64,000 nt of DNA from Desmodesmus armatus (Eukaryota > Chlorophyta > Chlorophyceae > Sphaeropleales > Scenedesmaceae): NCBI GenBank assembly GCA_007449985.2, contig VIIQ02000090.1, forward strand, positions 1 through 64,000, in the 5' to 3' direction. The position numbers and the translations under genes were made by a program. Positions 23,439-45,200 of this stretch are shown here, piece by piece. Position 1 is the stretch's first letter, and each line of letters starts with the position of its first letter. The notes under the pieces were generated by a model that was given only the letters and a program-made list of their open reading frames with translations, was not told the origin of the DNA and did no database searches.

Positions 23439-23998
23439 TGCTGCTGCTTTTGAAAGGCATCTTGTGTAGTGTCCGTGTCATGCGCTGCTGTTTGTGCTGT
23501 GCTGCTGTTTGTGCTGTAGCATCTGTGGTGGTGCAGGTGTACAGGGGGCACAGGCTGATCTGGTGCCAACCAAATGTGTGTTTAGATGGGGATCTCAGCA
23601 ATGGGGTGGCGAAGGGGACAGCAGAAGATGAAATGTTTTGCTGTCGTTATTGCAGCCAGGAAACCAGCCTAGTCCCGGTGACAATGATTGAGGTGGATAC
23701 CTGCGAGGGTCGGGGTCATCAATGCATACTTGCTGTGCTGCCGAAGTCCATCATACCAAACTAGCATGCCCCTCGTCGCCGTTCCTCTCACCCTCTCTGT
23801 ACCAGAGCCCCTCCCCTACCGCAAGCACTAGCAGTCGCTTCTTATCAACTAGTTGGGTGTGGTCAAACACCCCCACCATATGCTGTCAATACCCCCCCCC
23901 CCCCAAACCCCCACCCCACCCCACCCTACGCAACTAAGCATGCCAGGCACCCCCCCCCTCCCGCCCACACACACACACACACTTGTGCAACTACTCAC
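21991..23998. other. No supportable gene; CTG-repeat stretch
   Basis: I see no well-spliced exon. A CTG/CAG-rich microsatellite spans about 23385-23455 and a run of C lies at about 23890-23904. Long open frames over the CTG stretch are repeat artefacts. Confidence 0.6.
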
Positions 23999-24095
23999 CT
24001 GCAGTCCTCGTGGGTCCACTTGACTCTGTGCCCTCCCACAAACACATTGTCGAGCCCAACATTGTCCCGCACCACCAGCGACAGCCACATCCGCC
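23999..24095 (-). CDS. Orphan exon candidate, unknown function
   Basis: A 97-bp segment with a very good acceptor (GCAGTGCAG) and donor (TGCAG|GTGAGT) encodes MWLSLVVRDN ... GGHRVKWTHEDCR. The codon pattern and splice sites look real, but I cannot join it in phase to a neighbour. It could be an upstream exon of the decayed Tudor/BAH gene or part of an unrecognised gene between it and the recombinase. Confidence 0.4.
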
Positions 24096-24463
24096 CTGCA
24101 CTGCTGCTGCTGACATACACACCACAGGCAATGACAATACCTGACCCTCGCTACCGCCCTCTGTAAACCCACCACCTGCGCTGCTGGTGCTGCTGCTGCT
24201 GCCGGCCCAGTTACCCTTCATATGCTTCTCCAGTGCAAGCACCCCCTTTGGTTAGTACTGACACGCTCAGGGCATCGTAAGGTGGCTCACTGCTGTTGCT
24301 TCTGCTACTGCTGAGTCGGCGCAGTGGGCTTGCAAGAATGTATTTTAGTCCTGCACAGCAAGACCGCTGTATTCTGCTGCTGCTGCCGCCACTGCTGCAA
24401 ACCCTGCACCGCACTGTCACTCGTGACTATATCAGCGCCAGCAGCAGCAGCAGCAGTAGTGGT

Positions 24464-24503
<40 letters not shown>

Positions 24504-25360
24504 GCTGCTGCTGTTGTCCCACCAGGGCTGCATTGCTGCTGGCATTGCTGCCGCAGCCAGTGCTGCCGCTGCTGTTCCTGCTATGGGTGGGGATGCTGGG
24601 CGGCTGGCATGGAGATATGGGGTGGGGGCTCAGGACTGGAGGGAACTAGGCAGGAGAGAAACGGCGGCTGGGGGGTGGGGGGGTGGGGGGGTGGGGAGGA
24701 CACGTTGAGGGAGGAGTTTGCATACCGATGACAGTCAGGATGCACGCTGAGACTGTTTGCATGACAGACTCAACACTGTCATCCATGTTTTGGTAGGAGC
24801 ACATTGCAATGGCAGCTGCTGGGGCGCCTATCATAGTGTTGCCAGCAGGTTGTGCCTCATGCATCTGTACAGCTGCATGAACAACATGTGCGTGGCATGT
24901 GTTGGCCAGTCACTGCCATTTTTGCTTGTTGCATATGCCGCAGCGCCTGCTTGCAGCTCCCCTTGTGTAACACTCACCACTGAAGCACTCTGCATCTACC
25001 CTACATTACGGCGCATGCTGTGGCTTCTATGGGTGTGTTAAACAGTAAGCCAGCGCAGGCGACATGGCCCCTGTGAACGGTGGCGGTTTGAATGAGCAAG
25101 CATACTGTCCAGGCGCACACTGCACTTCTGACCTTCTGCGCTGTGATCTTGTGCAGAAGATGATAGAAGCACTTTGCCGTCCCATCTGCAGATGGTGTCC
25201 TCGGTAGGGTTGTGTCCCAAACAGGTGCATGTCACTGAGTGCACGGTGCTTGTCAGTCCTGTCTATGCTGTTGCCGGCGCTGCACTGTTGAATCGGTGAA
25301 TGGGACAGCTCTCCTGCATTGGACAGCTACAGTCACTATTTTGGGTGGCAACTGCTGAAC
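24096..25360. other. Low-complexity stretch without a supported gene
   Basis: It contains CTG/GCT microsatellites (about 24440-24510), G-rich sequence (about 24660-24700) and a few short leftward open pieces (for example RWDGKVLLSSSAQ near 25185) that I could not join into a gene. Confidence 0.5.
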
Positions 25361-25486
25361 CTGTACTGTGAGGGTGGTTTTGGGGGAGGGCATGATGTGG
25401 GGACTTGCGCCAAGCTCATATGTGCCGTGTGGCCGTGCCAGCTTCATGACAGCTTGCATGACATGACCGTCATTTGTGACAGAAGA
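25361..25486 (-). CDS. Possible orphan exon, unknown function
   Basis: The 42-codon frame SSVTNDGHVMQAVMKLARPH ... SPKTTLTVQ lies between an AAG-type acceptor and a weak GTTCAG donor. It is not low complexity, unlike its surroundings. No family is recognised. It may belong with 23999-24095. Confidence 0.25.
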
Positions 25487-25914
25487 CTTGCAGCACGTGT
25501 GACAATGGTGGGGCGAGGGTGGGCTCCTGCGTGGCTGGTTGACTCAACCGGCGGCCTGTACTGAGCCCTGGAGCCGGCTCCTGCAAAGGGCCGATGAAGG
25601 TTAACTGCCTGCACAGGGCCGATGAAGCTTAACTGCCACACCACAGCTGGCAGCTGTACCATGCCTTCGTCCATATTTTGACTAGCCCCCCCCCCCCCCT
25701 CATGGTACACAACTGTATCAAACATTACACTTTTGCCAACATGTTTGCCTCAACCAGCCCAGCTGACTGGTGAAAAGGCTCACTGACTGCGCAACTCTTG
25801 ATCACGGGAGGCACCACACTAAGCAAACTCAAGGAAGACGGCGTTCAACTGTATTCAACTGGAACAACTTCGTCAACACAACCAGCCAACCAATCCTGGG
25901 GCACCATATTGCTT

Positions 25915-34876
<8,962 letters not shown>

Positions 34877-36400
34877 GCCACCTGGTAGCAACAGCAGCAG
34901 CAGACAGCAGCAGCATGTGCAGAAATGGGGGATCCACATGCTGGGTTGGCTGTGATCTGCCTGATCTGTCTACACACTGTGCAGATCAGTGCCTTGCTGC
35001 CTGCTCACAAAGCAGTCTTGCAACTTTGTTGCAAGCATACTGCCTGCCTTGTGCTGTGCTGCTGTTGCTGTGGGTTGCTGTTCTCGTGTTGCTCAGGAAC
35101 TGCTGGTGCACAGCTACCTGTGCTAGAACATGCTGCTCAACAACGTTGCTGCAGAAGGCACTCACCTCAACCGCCTGTCTCGTCTTGCCTCAATGGCTCG
35201 GGTTGGTGGTTGAAGCAGCAGGGTGCTGGAAAGAGCAGATAGCTTGGTCCTTGCGTGGCTCAGATCGTCTGTTGTGAAGCTGGCCTGACTATATTTTGAA
35301 ACGTGAAGGTCCTCTTCGCCTTGCGCGCTGGCCGCAAAAAGGCTGCCACGCGCTTTGTATACATGTAAATAGCTCAGAACGGGCTTCAGAACGCCTTTCT
35401 CGGTAAACACTCTTATGACAAGGCGTTCTGTATGCCACCCATTTACTGGGATGAGGCGTTCCACCCACCACCCTAATAATGAGACCTTGCGCCACTGGGT
35501 AGCTGAACTGTTGGTGCTCCATGGCAGTTTCTGCAGGGCAGAGTCGTCCATGGAGTGGCCCTTGATTGCGGTTGGTGCCATGCTTGACTGGATGCTGCTA
35601 GATGTGATAGAGGTAGGCATGCTGATGTTGACATGGGAACTGAATGCCATGGCTGGGCTGCTGCTGCTGCGTTGGTCCTTGAGCTCTGCTGTTGCACGTA
35701 CCGCCTGTAAGTGACCTTTGATGAACGGCTTTATACTTGAGAACAGCTCCAGAGTGGAATGAACTGTGCTGACTGGGCAACTATTAATAAAGTTGTGCAA
35801 GGCAGCTTTCACCAACACCACATACAAATATACTGTTGCTTGCGAAGTTCTTGAAAATGTATGTTTCTATCTTGATGGCACGTATGTGCAAGCATGGTGG
35901 AGTGCGGGAACGTCCTAGGCTGTTCAACCGCTGTTCATGCGCTATTCCAGCCCTTGGTCCAATGTTGCCGGTGCTTAACACTGCATAGGTCGCGCTCAAA
36001 ATTAGAAAACCATTGAACATGCCAAGATTCCGGCATACTGTGTCCAGCTGGGACGCCATAGAAATGCCATATGGTCATGCATGAAAGCTCCCATGAACAT
36101 GATCCACTCAGGGTTTGAAAAAAAACGCTTTTGCTTAGGGAAAAAAATTCCTGCAACCGTTTATTGCTGCATGGCTTATCCGGGAGGCGCAAGTTCCTGC
36201 AGCAAACTCTTGTAGTGGTCAGATCAATCAAACACCTGATCTCCTTGCAGCTGCAATAGGGCAGCATGGACACTGTGTGCCAGCTCGGCTATGATCTTGG
36301 AGACATCACTCTGGATGATGTTGATACCACGAGTAACCAGTAAGGCCCAGTCCTCCTCGTCCTGCTTGCTGGCAAGCTGCTGCTGATGCTGTAGAGCATT
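34877..36400. other. Divergent intergenic region between recombinase and first LRR gene
   Basis: It should hold both promoters. A leftward open stretch (35166-35827) ends at a very good donor (GTGAGTGCC). It could be an upstream exon, but its phase does not match the exon starting near 34881, so it would be 5' UTR or belong to another transcript. A hairpin lies at 35387-35430. Confidence 0.5.
35387..35430. promoter_or_regulatory. 11-bp perfect stem-loop
   Basis: CAGAACGCCTT (35387-35397) and AAGGCGTTCTG (35420-35430) form a perfect stem with a 22-nt loop. A third related core (GAGGCGTTCC) lies at about 35453. It sits in the divergent promoter region; any regulatory role is a guess. Confidence 0.5.
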
Positions 36401-38247
36401 ATGACCACATGTGGTCATGAGCATGATCCATGTCGACATCCCATGCGGATGCTTTCGTCTCCTTTTGAATGCAGGCCGGAACAAAGTGATCCATGCCTGC
36501 TGCTGCAGCTGCCAGATCCCTGCCTCCTGGCGGTGCTGCAGTACTGCACAGATGAGCCTCGCACCCTGTTCAGTGCTGCTCGGGCCCACAGCAGGCTGCA
36601 CCAGGCAGCCGTGCTGGCCCTGCGCAGCATTACAACCGCTTACAATGAGCGCACAGCAAGCAGTGTCATGGCATACTTGACCAGCCATGGTCAGCACATA
36701 GAGGACCTTCACATGACAGGGTTTGGGCGCCAGTCAACAATATCTCAGCTGCCCCAAAACCTGCACAAGCTCACTAGCCTGGGGTTCACCGACATGTGGC
36801 TGCAGCTACAGCCTGGTCAGCATCACCAGGGTGTGCTGAGGGCTGGGGGGCCGCCCCTCAAGCAGCTGCAGCTCCACAGATGCAAGCTGCTTGACGGGGA
36901 GGTGGGGCTAGCAGCAGCACTGTCAGGCCTGCCAACGCTGCAGCACCTCAGCATAATCGCCTACATAAGTGAGAACCACTTCAGCCTATCAAGTGAGTTG
37001 GTGCAGGCGCTGCAGCAGCTGACCTACCTCAAGCTGTCAGGCACGGTGCGGGACCCTCCCGGTCTGCAGCACCTGCCGGGTCTGACAAACCTGCAGGACC
37101 TGCGGTTGTGGATAAATAATGATGTAATGGCCAGCATGCTGTCAGGGTTGCAGCTGACACACGTAGAGCTGTATGGAGTGCACATCTCGTGTGCTGTTGA
37201 GCCATGTGCCCTGTCAGGCAAGGCGCAGCTGCAGCATCTGGTGCTGCGGCACTGCCACATGCCAGGCGGCTCGGCAGGAGTTGCGCAGCTGCTATCCGAG
37301 CTGCAGCAGCTGCAGCAGCTGACCTACCTGGATTTGAGGCACAGCTTGGACGTCAGCGCCCCAGCAGCAGCGTACTCCGCCCTTACAGCCAGCAGCAAGT
37401 TGCAGCACCTTGACATCCGCTCCTGCCAGCTGGCAGAGGGCGTGTGGCAGCACATCTTCCCTGCCGGAAGGCAGCTGCCACACCTGCGTCACCTTGACAT
37501 TGGGGATGTGCTCCACCCTGACAGCCATGCAGCAGCCCCTGAATGCAGCAGCCTTGCCAGCTGCTGCCCTGGGCTGCAGTCTCTGCATATGCAGGGCTTA
37601 CTGTACAGCTCTGAGCTGCTGGCCGGCCTGCCGAAGCTCAGCAGCTTGCAGCACCTGACCCTGTGGCCTTGCAAGAGGTCTGCAGAGGGGTTGGAGGTGG
37701 TGTGCCAGCTGACAGGGCTGCGGCAGCTGCATGTGACTGACCCCAGCACTGCAGAGGGGTTGCTCCTGCAGCTCACACAGCTGCGGCAGCTGACACGCCT
37801 GCACTACCGTGGCCCCCTGAGCGGAGTGGACTGGATCAAGCAGTACACTGCTGAGGTGGGTGTGCAACATGAGATGAAATTGTACGTTTTGTTCTACAGT
37901 TTCGGCTTTGTCACCCAACCTGGTGGCCACCGAAACGTTGTGGGTGTCACAGCATGGGCTCTGTGTGTTGTGTCAGCAAACACTGTTTGCCAGCCAGCCA
38001 CTGCCCACTGGCGCATGCGCACAGCATTGTCCGCACTGCCCTGGACTTGGCACACTGTCCTTGACGCAACACAGTGTTGCTGCCCTGCTTTGTGTCTGCC
38101 ATGCAGGGGTCTAATGATGAGCCGGTGTGGCGCCAAGTGTTGCGGGATCACCTTGGCCACAGCGACCGTGAAGTGGCACAGCAGGCGGCAGCTGCCCTGG
38201 TAGAGACACTCTCCCTGTCAAACAATCAGGAAAGCTTGAGCAGCTAG
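36401..38247 (+). CDS. F-box-like leucine-rich repeat protein 1
   Basis: Two exons, 36401-37855 and 38107-38247, joined in phase 0, about 531 residues. Near the N-terminus is an F-box-like stretch (LQLPDPCLLAVLQYCTDEPR ... FSAARAHSRLHQAAV, about 35-70). Then come about a dozen LRRs of the form L..L.L..C.L..... (for example LKQLQLHRCKLL, LQHLVLRHCHMP, LRHLDIGDVLHP). The last exon encodes SNDEPVWRQVLRDHLGH and ends at TAG 38245-38247. Family knowledge suggests a substrate-recruiting subunit of an SCF-type ubiquitin ligase, but the F-box is degenerate. The ATG at 36401 lies in an 18-bp palindrome. A true start in an upstream exon is possible because an acceptor-like TTTTGAATGCAG ends at about 36474. 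The next gene is its tandem paralogue. Confidence 0.8.
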
Positions 38248-39291
38248 GCGTGCTGTTGGCATCGAGCGCGGCAGGCAGGTGGCATGGCAATGGTCTGTGC
38301 GGTTGCCATCTATGCACTTGCTTGTCTGCTGTGCTGTCTGCTAGTGTTTGTTACTGAATTGTCGGCAAAAGGCTGGTCAGCACAGTGCACACGTGTATGT
38401 TGCTGTGGCTGCTGGGCTCCATTGACAGTCGACTTTGTGTTGCCAGACATTGTGTGTCTTCATCGTGTGTGCCATGGTGCAGCCACAAGCTTGTGGGGCA
38501 GTGGCATGAGTCTCTTGGTGTGCGTATTGCGCCAATTTTTGCATCTGACTGCAGTTGATGGTCTCAACTTGAGACCCAGCCATCAGCAGTAAGTGATCTG
38601 GTGCGAGTGCACCTCCGGTGCATTTGTGATATCGTGCACAACTGGTGCAAACATGTTGAAGTGAAAACTAGGGAACAAACAAAGCTTGCAGCTCCTTTGA
38701 AAGCCCTAGAGTCGCATACCTGGGAGCCTGACACCATCAAAATGCGGGACCAAACTCTGTTGCACAGGCAGCACGGCCAAGCCCTGAAGAAAACCAACAA
38801 GCAGCAGGGCCCTACACCACCTTCTCAGGATGGCTGCACTCAAAGCACTACAGTGCTGGTCTGATGGTGTTCGATGCGTGCTGGGCTACTTTGGTCTAAA
38901 GGCACAACACTCGAGCAGGGCAGGTACAGTCAACCTCGATTGCAATTGCAGTACGCCCTGTGACCTGGCCCGGGTATGGTGTGGACTGGAACTACTGATA
39001 TGACCTCAATCCAGTCACAAAGAGCGTTCAAGATGCATGGCAAACTGCCTCGCGAATCGTAAGGGCGTGCTGCAAACTTCGGTACCCACGTGCACGTAAG
39101 CACAGCTGACAGCCCGCATGGAGACGCTCACACAGCTGGCATGGATCTACAGTAACATGCACCTTGTGCTTGGTGCTTGCGTTTCCCTTTACAACCGGTG
39201 AGGCACTACACGCAGCCTCTGGACAACTGCTGCTGCTCTGCTGTGCCCAGCACAAGACTCAAGTCTGGTCTCCTCTTGCTCGTGCCTGCAG
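38248..39291. other. Intergenic, between tandem LRR paralogues
   Basis: No supportable exon seen. It probably holds the 3' UTR of the first LRR gene and the promoter and unlocated first exon of the second. Confidence 0.5.
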
Positions 39292-41175
39292 GATCAATCA
39301 GGAGCCATTATTCGACGAGCAGCAGCAACCAGACGTTGAGCAGGAGCGATCAGTGAATGAGCAGGAGCAGGTGCAAACTGTCTCTGAGCAGGAGCAGTCA
39401 GTCTACAAGCAGGAACAGCCAGTCTTTGAGCAGATGCAGTCAGTCTGCGTGCAGGATCAATCAGTCTATGAGCAGAAGCAATCAGTCGATGATGATGAGG
39501 AGCAGTCAATCTTACTGCAGCTGCCAGATCACCTGCTGGTGCTGGTGCTACAATGCTGTGCCTACCAGCCCCGCACCCTCTTCAGCGCTGCACGGGCCCA
39601 CAGCAGGCTGCAGGACGCGGCCGCGGTAGTAGCCAGCGGCATAACTGCCTATGGCAGCCAGCAGCAGGCACCAAGCGTGGTAGCATACCTGGCAAAGCAC
39701 GGCCAGCACGTGCAGGAAATGGACTTCTTCGGCCTTGGGAACATGGCAACCCTCCTGCAGCTGCCCTGCAACCTGTCCAAGCTCAGCAGCTTGCAGTTCA
39801 GCCATGTACGTCTGCAGCTGGCGCCTGGCAGTTTGCAAAGGGGTGTCCTGCAGGTTGGGACACCGCTCAAGCAGCTGCGCCTGGACCGTTGCACGCTGCT
39901 AGATGGCGGGAAGGGGCTGGCGGCAGCACTGCGGTTGCTGCCCACGCTGCAGCACGTATGCTGCAGGGTCGAGCTTCCAAAAGGCAATGGTGAGCGTGTC
40001 GTGTTCTACAGCAGTGTGCTGCAGCAGCTGCCACACTTGACGCACCTGGAGCTGGCAGGCATGGCTTGGGCTGGCCTTGTTGGCAAGTTGCAGCAAGGCC
40101 TGTCCGGTGCCACACGCATGCAGCACGTTCAGCTGGTGAACTGCAGCATACCCTACGGCTCAGCGGGAAGCACACAGCTCGTCTCACAGCTGCAGCACCT
40201 GACACAGCTCACCCACCTCAGTTTGAAGGGCACCTTGCAGATCAACACCCCAACAGCAGCATGCTCAGCCCTGACAGCCAGCAGCAGCCTACACCACCTT
40301 GACATCAGCGAGTGCACACTGCCAGCAGATGTGTGGGAGCAGGTGTTCCCCTCCGACAGGTACCTGCCGGACCTGCGCGTGCTGGACATTGGGTACGTCA
40401 GCCTCCACCCTCACAGCCCTGCAGCTCTGGACGGAAGTGACCTTGTCGGCTGCTGCCCTGGGTTGCAGTCACTACAGGTGCAGGGTTCGCAGTATAGTGC
40501 GGGGCTGCTGCTGCGCCTGAAAGACCTCAGCGGCCTGCAGCAACTGAGCCTGTGGCCTCACAGGCCTGGCCAGCCTCAGGCAGCACAGGGGTTGGAGGCG
40601 GTTTGTGAGCTGACAGGGCTGCGGCAGCTGAACCTCAGGGTTGACAAGGGAGCAGAGGACCTGCTGTTCCAGCTCACGAAGCTGCGGCAGCTAACCAGCC
40701 TTGAATACCGTGGCTCTGTGGACAGAGTTGTCACCAGCCGCAGCTACAAACATGAGGTGGGTTTGCTTCCAGGGCTGCTGCTCAGATCATCTGTGTGGGC
40801 GCCAGGCGCAGAAGCAAGTGCTTGATCTAGTAATTATTGCTACCGTGACAGGCGGTCTGCCTTGATGACTCAGGGAAATTTGTATGGTGGCGCAACACCC
40901 TGCACTGCAGCAAACAACTTGTGTTGGCCAGTCACTCAGCGTCGTGCTTGCATAACCGCCCAATTGCTTGACTGAGCGCATCACACCCACCTTGCATTCT
41001 GATCTGCTCCACTTGTTGTGATGTGCAGGGCCCTGATGATGAGCCTGTGTGGCAGCAAGTGGCGCGGGCTTTCCTCAACCACAGCCTTTTGACAATGGTG
41101 ATGCGGGCGCACACAGCACTGGCAGAGAACGACGGGCCCCGTGACACTGCTAGTGACCAGCATTTCAGCAGCTAA
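39292..41175 (+). CDS. F-box-like leucine-rich repeat protein 2 (first exon not found)
   Basis: Exons 39292-40756 and 41029-41175 are in phase, about 537 residues visible. The first visible exon starts at a good acceptor (GTGCCTGCAG) in phase 2. The open frame upstream has no ATG, so a 5' exon is missing. A stretch of roughly 60 residues of Gln/Glu-rich heptads (SVYEQKQ-, SVNEQEQ-like) precedes the F-box-like segment LQLPDHLLVLVLQCCAYQPR ... LFSAARAHSRL and the LRRs. Order, spacing and the terminal exon (PDDEPVWQQV ...; stop 41173-41175) match the paralogue at 36401, so this is a tandem duplication. The heptad stretch is unique to this copy. Same inferred role as its paralogue. Confidence 0.8.
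39330..39495. repeat. 21-bp minisatellite coding for Gln/Glu heptads
   Basis: About seven degenerate 21-bp units with the core GAGCAG...CAGTC encode heptads with Ser-Val and Glu-Gln at fixed places. It is absent from the LRR paralogue at 36401. Confidence 0.75.
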
Positions 41176-42230
41176 TTCACCTTGCAAGGTGCTCTGCAGT
41201 ACCAGCCTGCACAGCAGGACAGCATGGCAAGGGGGATTGAGCTGCATGAGCCAGTATGTGCAGTGTGTCCAAGAAGACACTATCAGGGCCCAGTCGGCAG
41301 GTGGCCTGCACTGATGTAGTGATTGGTGCTTGCATAGGACAGGGCAATGTGAGTCTGCTGCTGGGGGTCCGTACGGGCGCATATGCTGGTCTTTATCATA
41401 ATGCAGGCTCGGAGCCTGCTGCCTGTCTACCAGTACTGATTGCGGGCCCGCTTGTGTGGCAATGCATAGGGAGGCTGTTGTTGGCAACTTGCCAACACTG
41501 TGGCACTGCGGTGTTTAGAAGCCATAGATTTGCTTGCAATGCCTGCAAGGCAGAAAGGCTTGCCGGCAGGCTGTGTCTTGCTGCCTTTCCTGACGGTTCA
41601 ACTGGATGCAGTGATGCGTCCCGCTAGCAAAACCTGATCACCTCGGCAGGTCTGGCGGTGTGTCTGTGGCTGTGTTATGTGCCTCAAACGGTGGGTGTTT
41701 AGCATCATAATGTTTGCCCTCATCGCACCTGCCAGATGGGGGTTGTGGTGCTCAATCTGGTGCCGCAAGCCAGCACAGTCTTTGTCCAGCAGCATGCCTG
41801 CATTACTTCTTGTTGCGTCAAGTACTGGCTTCCTGATTGTGCTCAGGTCTTTCTGCATATGAGTGGCAGTGTACACTGACACAACATGTTGGAGCAGCAG
41901 ACCCGGTCTGCCATTCAGTCACAATGAGGCGTGATCAGCCTTGTTGTGCATGCAACTGACTTTGGTTACGCCGCTGAATAGAACTTGCGTTATTGCGTCT
42001 TTTGATACTCGAACAGCGGTTGACCTGCTTGTGATGTTCCGGTGACCTTCGCCGGGCGCTCAGAAAGCTGGTCGGAAGGTCCGCACGCGCCCCAACAATT
42101 TTGAGCCAAATGCTCGATACGAGACATGCTTGTTACAGCATATGTCACGAAGTTTAATCACTGCTAGCGCTGAGCAAGGTTGCAGCGATCTTTGAATTGC
42201 TTCCTGTGCGACAGGCCACACTAGACGATC
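41176..42230. other. Intergenic region
   Basis: No supportable exon on either strand. Confidence 0.5.
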
Positions 42231-45200
42231 ATGACACAGAACTTGCAAGAAGACACCCAGGCCTCTGAAGATCCTTCAGTGCTTCCACCAGTGAGTGCTT
42301 GGAGGCTGTTGTGGACGGCGGGCTGGCATGTAGATAGACTCTATCAATCATGATTGATGGCATGGCTGTGCTGGTAGCTGCTGCAGACTCACACCCCTGT
42401 CCTACTGCATCCTCCTGCCCTCTGGGTGATTTCCAACCTCTTCCATGGATGTTACAGAACCGCAAGCTGCAGGCATGCTACTTTGTTCTGGGCATGGGGT
42501 TGAACGCTGCCTGCAACTCCATCTGGGCGTGCATGGACTACATGGCGGTAGCATACAAGGTAAATCGGCCTTGCATCACAGTCTATGTGCGGCAGTTGGC
42601 CAATGTGCCACGTTCGGTGCTGGCATGCCATGGCCGTGATGCAGTCAACTTGAGGCTGTTGTTCTGTGCCACACGTTGCTTGACGCACGACACAGCCTGA
42701 GAGTAGCATGGCAAGGGCACGTGCCGCTCAGCTGAGCCAGCCGCTGGCTGCAGGCTGTACACTGTGCATCCTTGCGTGACATCAGCAGTGTTCACTGACA
42801 CCGCTACCTTGCACTAGACACTGCTGGTTGACATCTCAGAGTCTCATCAGCAGCCTCCTTGAAGTCACTGAAAACTGACCAATGCTGCTTTCAGGGCCTG
42901 CATCCGTCGCGCACACTGTCTACCCTCTACAACACCCTCTACGTGATAGGGGTGTTTGCGCTGTTCTTTGGAGGGCGTAAGCTGTGGCCCAACAAGCGGC
43001 ACAGGATGCTGACAGGCTATGGTCTGTACTTCTTCGCCCTCACAGTCCCGACCATGGTAAGGGTGTAGCTTTACACACTGTACAGTGTCTAGCTTGGGTG
43101 TGACATATCAGGAGCTAGATGCTGCTGCACAACCGCATGCACATCTTGAGTGGACGCAGTCAATGCACGGTGTCCACAACTGGGATGCTCCTTCATGCCC
43201 ACACCTGTGTAGCGACTGGTTAGTTGCATGAATCAATTTTACAAATCAATGACATGTTGGGCAATGCACGTCCGATGCACGGTGTCATCACACAGCCGTA
43301 CTGCCGTAGTATGTTCGGATGCCAAAAGCACTTGATCGCTGTACTGAAAGAAAGAAAGAAAGAAAGAATCCGATACAGCCCCTCTGTATCGTAACGCCAT
43401 AGGATTCCTCCCATTGGCCTCGCATCCTGTAAGGACGGCTCATCTCATGCATGCTCGAGGGCCACGGCAATGGCACTCCTGAGTGCACCGTTTGCCACTT
43501 TTACCTGCAGATTGACATCCTGGTGCGGCGTATGAGGACTCAGTCCACCCTGCAGGGCCTCATGTCCACTTGGGCCATCAGTGCGGCTATCTCTGGAGGG
43601 GGTGATGCAGTGATCAGCTCGGTGCTGTCTGTGGAGGCGGCAACCCTGGGCTGGCGTACACACACGTAAGATCTACACTGGCCATGAACTTCATCAAATG
43701 CTAGGTCGGGTTCTAGTGCGAGGGCTGGGCTACGTAGCTGAGGAACTGTGTTGGCATACAGCATGCCATAATGGGCGTTGTGGGTCAGGACTCCTGTGAC
43801 AGAGTGGTGTGTGAGTAACTCATGCTTGCTGTGTTATGACCACTGAAAGTTTGGAGTCAGGAGAGCACACCTGCCTTTGAAATCTACGGAAAGTGACCAT
43901 TGCAGTCAGTTCCTGAAGCAACAGTTCCCATTGCCAATGGGAACTGTGCACAAGTTGTGCAATCTTCACAATCTGTCGCCACATGTCACATGCGGCATGA
44001 CTGCAGGCATTCATTGCTGGAAAAGCAGCAAGCGGCCTCACCTTGACAGCAGTTCGCTGCATCAGCAAAGCAGCCTTCAGGGGTGACGGCATTGGCACCC
44101 TGCAGTTGGGTGTTGCTGTGTCCCTGGCAGCGGGTGCAGCACTGGTGGCGGCGTGTCTATTCATTGTTGGGCGGGTGCTGCCAAGGCTCCAAGCCGGCAG
44201 ACAGCTCACGGCAGCAACCAGTAAGTCACAACAATCCCAGAACATGCTTTGGCTGATTGACGTTGCCATGTGCGTCATGCGCCTTGAGATCATGGCTCAT
44301 GCAAAGTTCGCATTGTGTGATTTGACAGCTTATGGTGCACCAGCTGTCACTGCACTCTGCGATTCTGTCAAACTCTTGCCACCTGAGACCATTCTGTTTG
44401 ACGCCTTTGACTGCAGGCGGCCTGTCAGTGCAGCAGACGCTTGCTGCCAGCTTGAAGATCACCCACATTGGTGCTTTGGGGCTCTCTGGTCGGCACAACC
44501 AGGCCCTCGGGGCGCCTTTGTTAGCCCACAGCAACACCCTGTCCATAATGATGCCGGGGATGGAATGCCCATCTCAGCTGCTCCCAGCATTCTCTGCAAC
44601 CTTCCGTCGCAGTGGCGCTGCACTGCCAGCCCCAGCAGATCCAGAAGCGCCAGAAGCAACATCAGCAGCAGCGGCACCCGCCAGAGCCTCAGGCATCATC
44701 TTAGCTCGCATGGATTCACGGGTCGCAGCCTCCAATGATGTGTTGCAGCTTCTTTCATCGGATGACAGCATTGCAGTCAGTGTGAAGCGTGACACAGCCA
44801 TGCGTAGAGCCAAAAGCCTGTCAGGAGCACAGCCTGCCACAACTCCTTCGGCTGGAAGGTCAATGCGCAGGTGGCTCAGCAACAGTAACAGCCCAGGCTT
44901 TGCAAGGTCTCAAAGCTGGGCCCACACAGATGCAGCACCAGCACCAGCCGCGGACACAGTCACCAACGACATTGGAGAAAGCTCAACTCAGCAACAGCAA
45001 CCTGGATGTGACAGCTTTTCTGCAGCAGTTGCCACACACAGCACGGCTGCAGCTCAGCTGGCAGCTGACAGCCGACCGGGTGGTGCACATGCCTGGTTCC
45101 GGCGGCCTGCTTCTTCCTTCAGGGCGCTAGCAGCAGCCGGCTGGTTTGGGCGGTCTTTCAGGTCCCAGACCTCTGGTCTTTCCACGTGCACCTGGTCAGA

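Noticed and set aside
23354..24730. Poly-Leu/poly-Ala frames over CTG repeats
   Set aside because: Microsatellite translation; no splice sites or domain content.
39164..39291. In-frame sequence before the second LRR exon as an N-terminus
   Set aside because: It has no ATG, and a strong acceptor lies at 39291/39292, so this is intron or UTR.
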